A DNA stretch of 25,373 nucleotides from a virus: IMG/VR virus record IMGVR_UViG_3300030090_004549, positions 1 through 25,373 of that record; one strand, written 5' to 3'. Within the stretch, counting starts at the first letter, position 1; each line of letters opens with the position of its first letter. This document shows positions 24,577 through 25,373 of this stretch, one piece after another. Under the pieces are notes generated by a model that made no database searches, had not been told where the DNA came from, and saw only the letters and a list, made by a program, of their open reading frames with translations. A program made the translations under genes and the position numbers.

Positions 24577-25373
24577 TTAATTTAATCTTTTTTGTATGTT
24601 TGAATATATCTCCATACCTTCATCAGTTTTAAACCAATGTGCCAAAGCAGTATATGGATGCTCATCAAACGGAACAGTCATTATTTTTCTATCGTTAGAA
24701 CCCCATAAAAAATTTCTTTGATCTTTTGATAATTTAATTATACCAAGTTCAACAGCTTTAATACCAAAGTTTCTAAGTTGCACATTATCATCAGCGGCTA
24801 ACTCTAAGAATAAACTAGGATTATTACGAGCAAATACTAATAAATCACGTTTAAGCTCTTTAGAACTCATCTTAGATACCTCAGATCCAACCTCTACGCG
24901 CATAATAGCTTCAGCTAAATCTAAATCCATATCTCTAGCTATAACTATAGCATCTGCTTCTAGTTCTAATAATTCAATATCACTATTAGCTTCTTGCACA
25001 GGGTTATATTCATAATATAACTTTTCTCTGTGCGGGTGGTACAATGATAATAATTTTTGCAAAGTAGTTTTAGACTTTTCTACAAACAAAGCACCATTTC
25101 TAAAAATAATATGCTCTAGTCTTTGGTCTCCTGTCATTTCGTCTACAAAAGGCGTTTTTTGATTTTGACAATACTTAAGCTCTCTTTCGTATCCTTTTTC
25201 TTCGTCAAAATAATATATGTCACAACTTTTTATTGTTCTTGACAAGGGTTTTTTATTACTTTTTAAATAATAAACTCTATCTTTTATTTCCCACTTAGGT
25301 TTTTTAGGTTCAACTTTTTTAGGTTTTGGTGTTTCAACAACTGGTGTTTCAACAACAGGTACCTCTACCTCTT
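24577..25373 (-). CDS. Conserved phage protein, probably head module, 5' end outside the window
   Basis: The frame is open to the right edge with no ATG; the apparent start at 25245 is an internal TTG. Reading upstream gives a Pro/Val/Glu repeat (VPVVETPVVETPKPKK) and then KKPKWEIKDRVYYLKSNKKP, so at least 265 residues are in this window. The body has YERELKYCQNQKTPFVDEM, a block that includes LEHIIFRNGALFV, TTLQKLLSLYHPHREK, and then acidic helices (ELLELEADAIVIARDMDLDL). From memory this is a conserved protein of marine Bacteroidota phages located near the capsid genes. It has no membrane segment in the visible part. It could be a head-completion or scaffold-related protein, but no motif decides this. 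The Pro-rich segment looks like a flexible tether before the folded domain. Confidence 0.75.
   Translation of the reverse strand, partial: EVEVPVVETPVVETPKPKKVEPKKPKWEIKDRVYYLKSNKKPLSRTIKSCDIYYFDEEKGYERELKYCQNQKTPFVDEMTGDQRLEHIIFRNGALFVEKSKTTLQKLLSLYHPHREKLYYEYNPVQEANSDIELLELEADAIVIARDMDLDLAEAIMRVEVGSEVSKMSSKELKRDLLVFARNNPSLFLELAADDNVQLRNFGIKAVELGIIKLSKDQRNFLWGSNDRKIMTVPFDEHPYTALAHWFKTDEGMEIYSNIQKRLN

Noticed and set aside
25243-25245. TTG as the start of the rightmost gene
   Set aside because: The frame continues upstream to the window edge with sensible protein sequence, including a Pro-rich tether, so the gene is cut by the window and does not start at TTG.
1-25373. A cellular chromosome or integrated prophage
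   Set aside because: Nearly all recognised genes are virion-type, on one strand and tightly packed; no integrase, attachment site or housekeeping gene was seen. The flavobacterial-type secreted protein alone does not outweigh this.

Overview
The window is a fragment of a tailed double-stranded DNA phage genome that most likely infects a marine member of the Bacteroidota (Flavobacteriia). It is AT-rich and almost entirely coding. Every supported gene lies on the minus strand, so transcription runs from position 25373 towards position 1. No tRNA, rRNA, IS element, integrase or CRISPR array was seen. The host inference rests on three observations. Gene starts are preceded by A/T-rich sequence and lack Shine-Dalgarno motifs. 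Predicted exported proteins have Bacteroidota-type signal peptides with Gln just after the cleavage site (FSFA|Q). The 714-residue secreted protein has GC-D-NY-AN-DDG-C repeats and a C-terminus resembling a type IX secretion (T9SS) sorting tail. Several proteins resemble, from memory, conserved proteins of uncultured marine (uvMED-type) phages and more distantly of crAss-like or Cellulophaga podoviruses. No search was run, so family names are recognition and not database results.

Layout in transcription order. (1) 25373-24577: the 3' part of a gene probably at the end of the head module. (2) A very stable UACG-tetraloop hairpin, then a 50-residue Cys-containing protein. (3) 24371-15970: three probable head-tail connector, tail-tube and nozzle proteins of 243, 510 and 2042 residues. 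The last two carry large inserts that look like added surface domains. (4) 15967-14354: two beta-rich accessory structural proteins of 417 and 118 residues. (5) 14313-3032: proteins of 300, 865 and 2586 residues. Their order and size ranking match the T7 ejection proteins gp14-gp15-gp16, so I read them as internal virion or DNA-ejection proteins. The 865-residue protein has a peptidoglycan-binding-like domain. The 2586-residue protein carries a glycine-rich membrane-like segment, an HExxH metallopeptidase-like motif and a complete HAD phosphatase-like domain. (6) 2993-1: four tightly packed genes whose products all carry membrane or export signals. They are a one-TM coiled-coil protein, a thioredoxin fold without its CxxC, the secreted Cys-rich repeat protein, and a lipoprotein cut by the window edge. 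T7-like phages keep tail fibre and lysis genes at this place.

The genes read as one late operon: junctions are 0-4 bp or overlapping, apart from three gaps of 38-52 bp. The virion proteins would build the connector, tail and injected core. The last four genes would act in the host envelope late in infection, in lysis, superinfection exclusion or surface modification. The most unusual points are the phage-encoded T9SS-like secreted protein, the envelope cassette around it, and a recurring Q-[FYL]-S-[KR]-T motif at domain borders of the giant protein.
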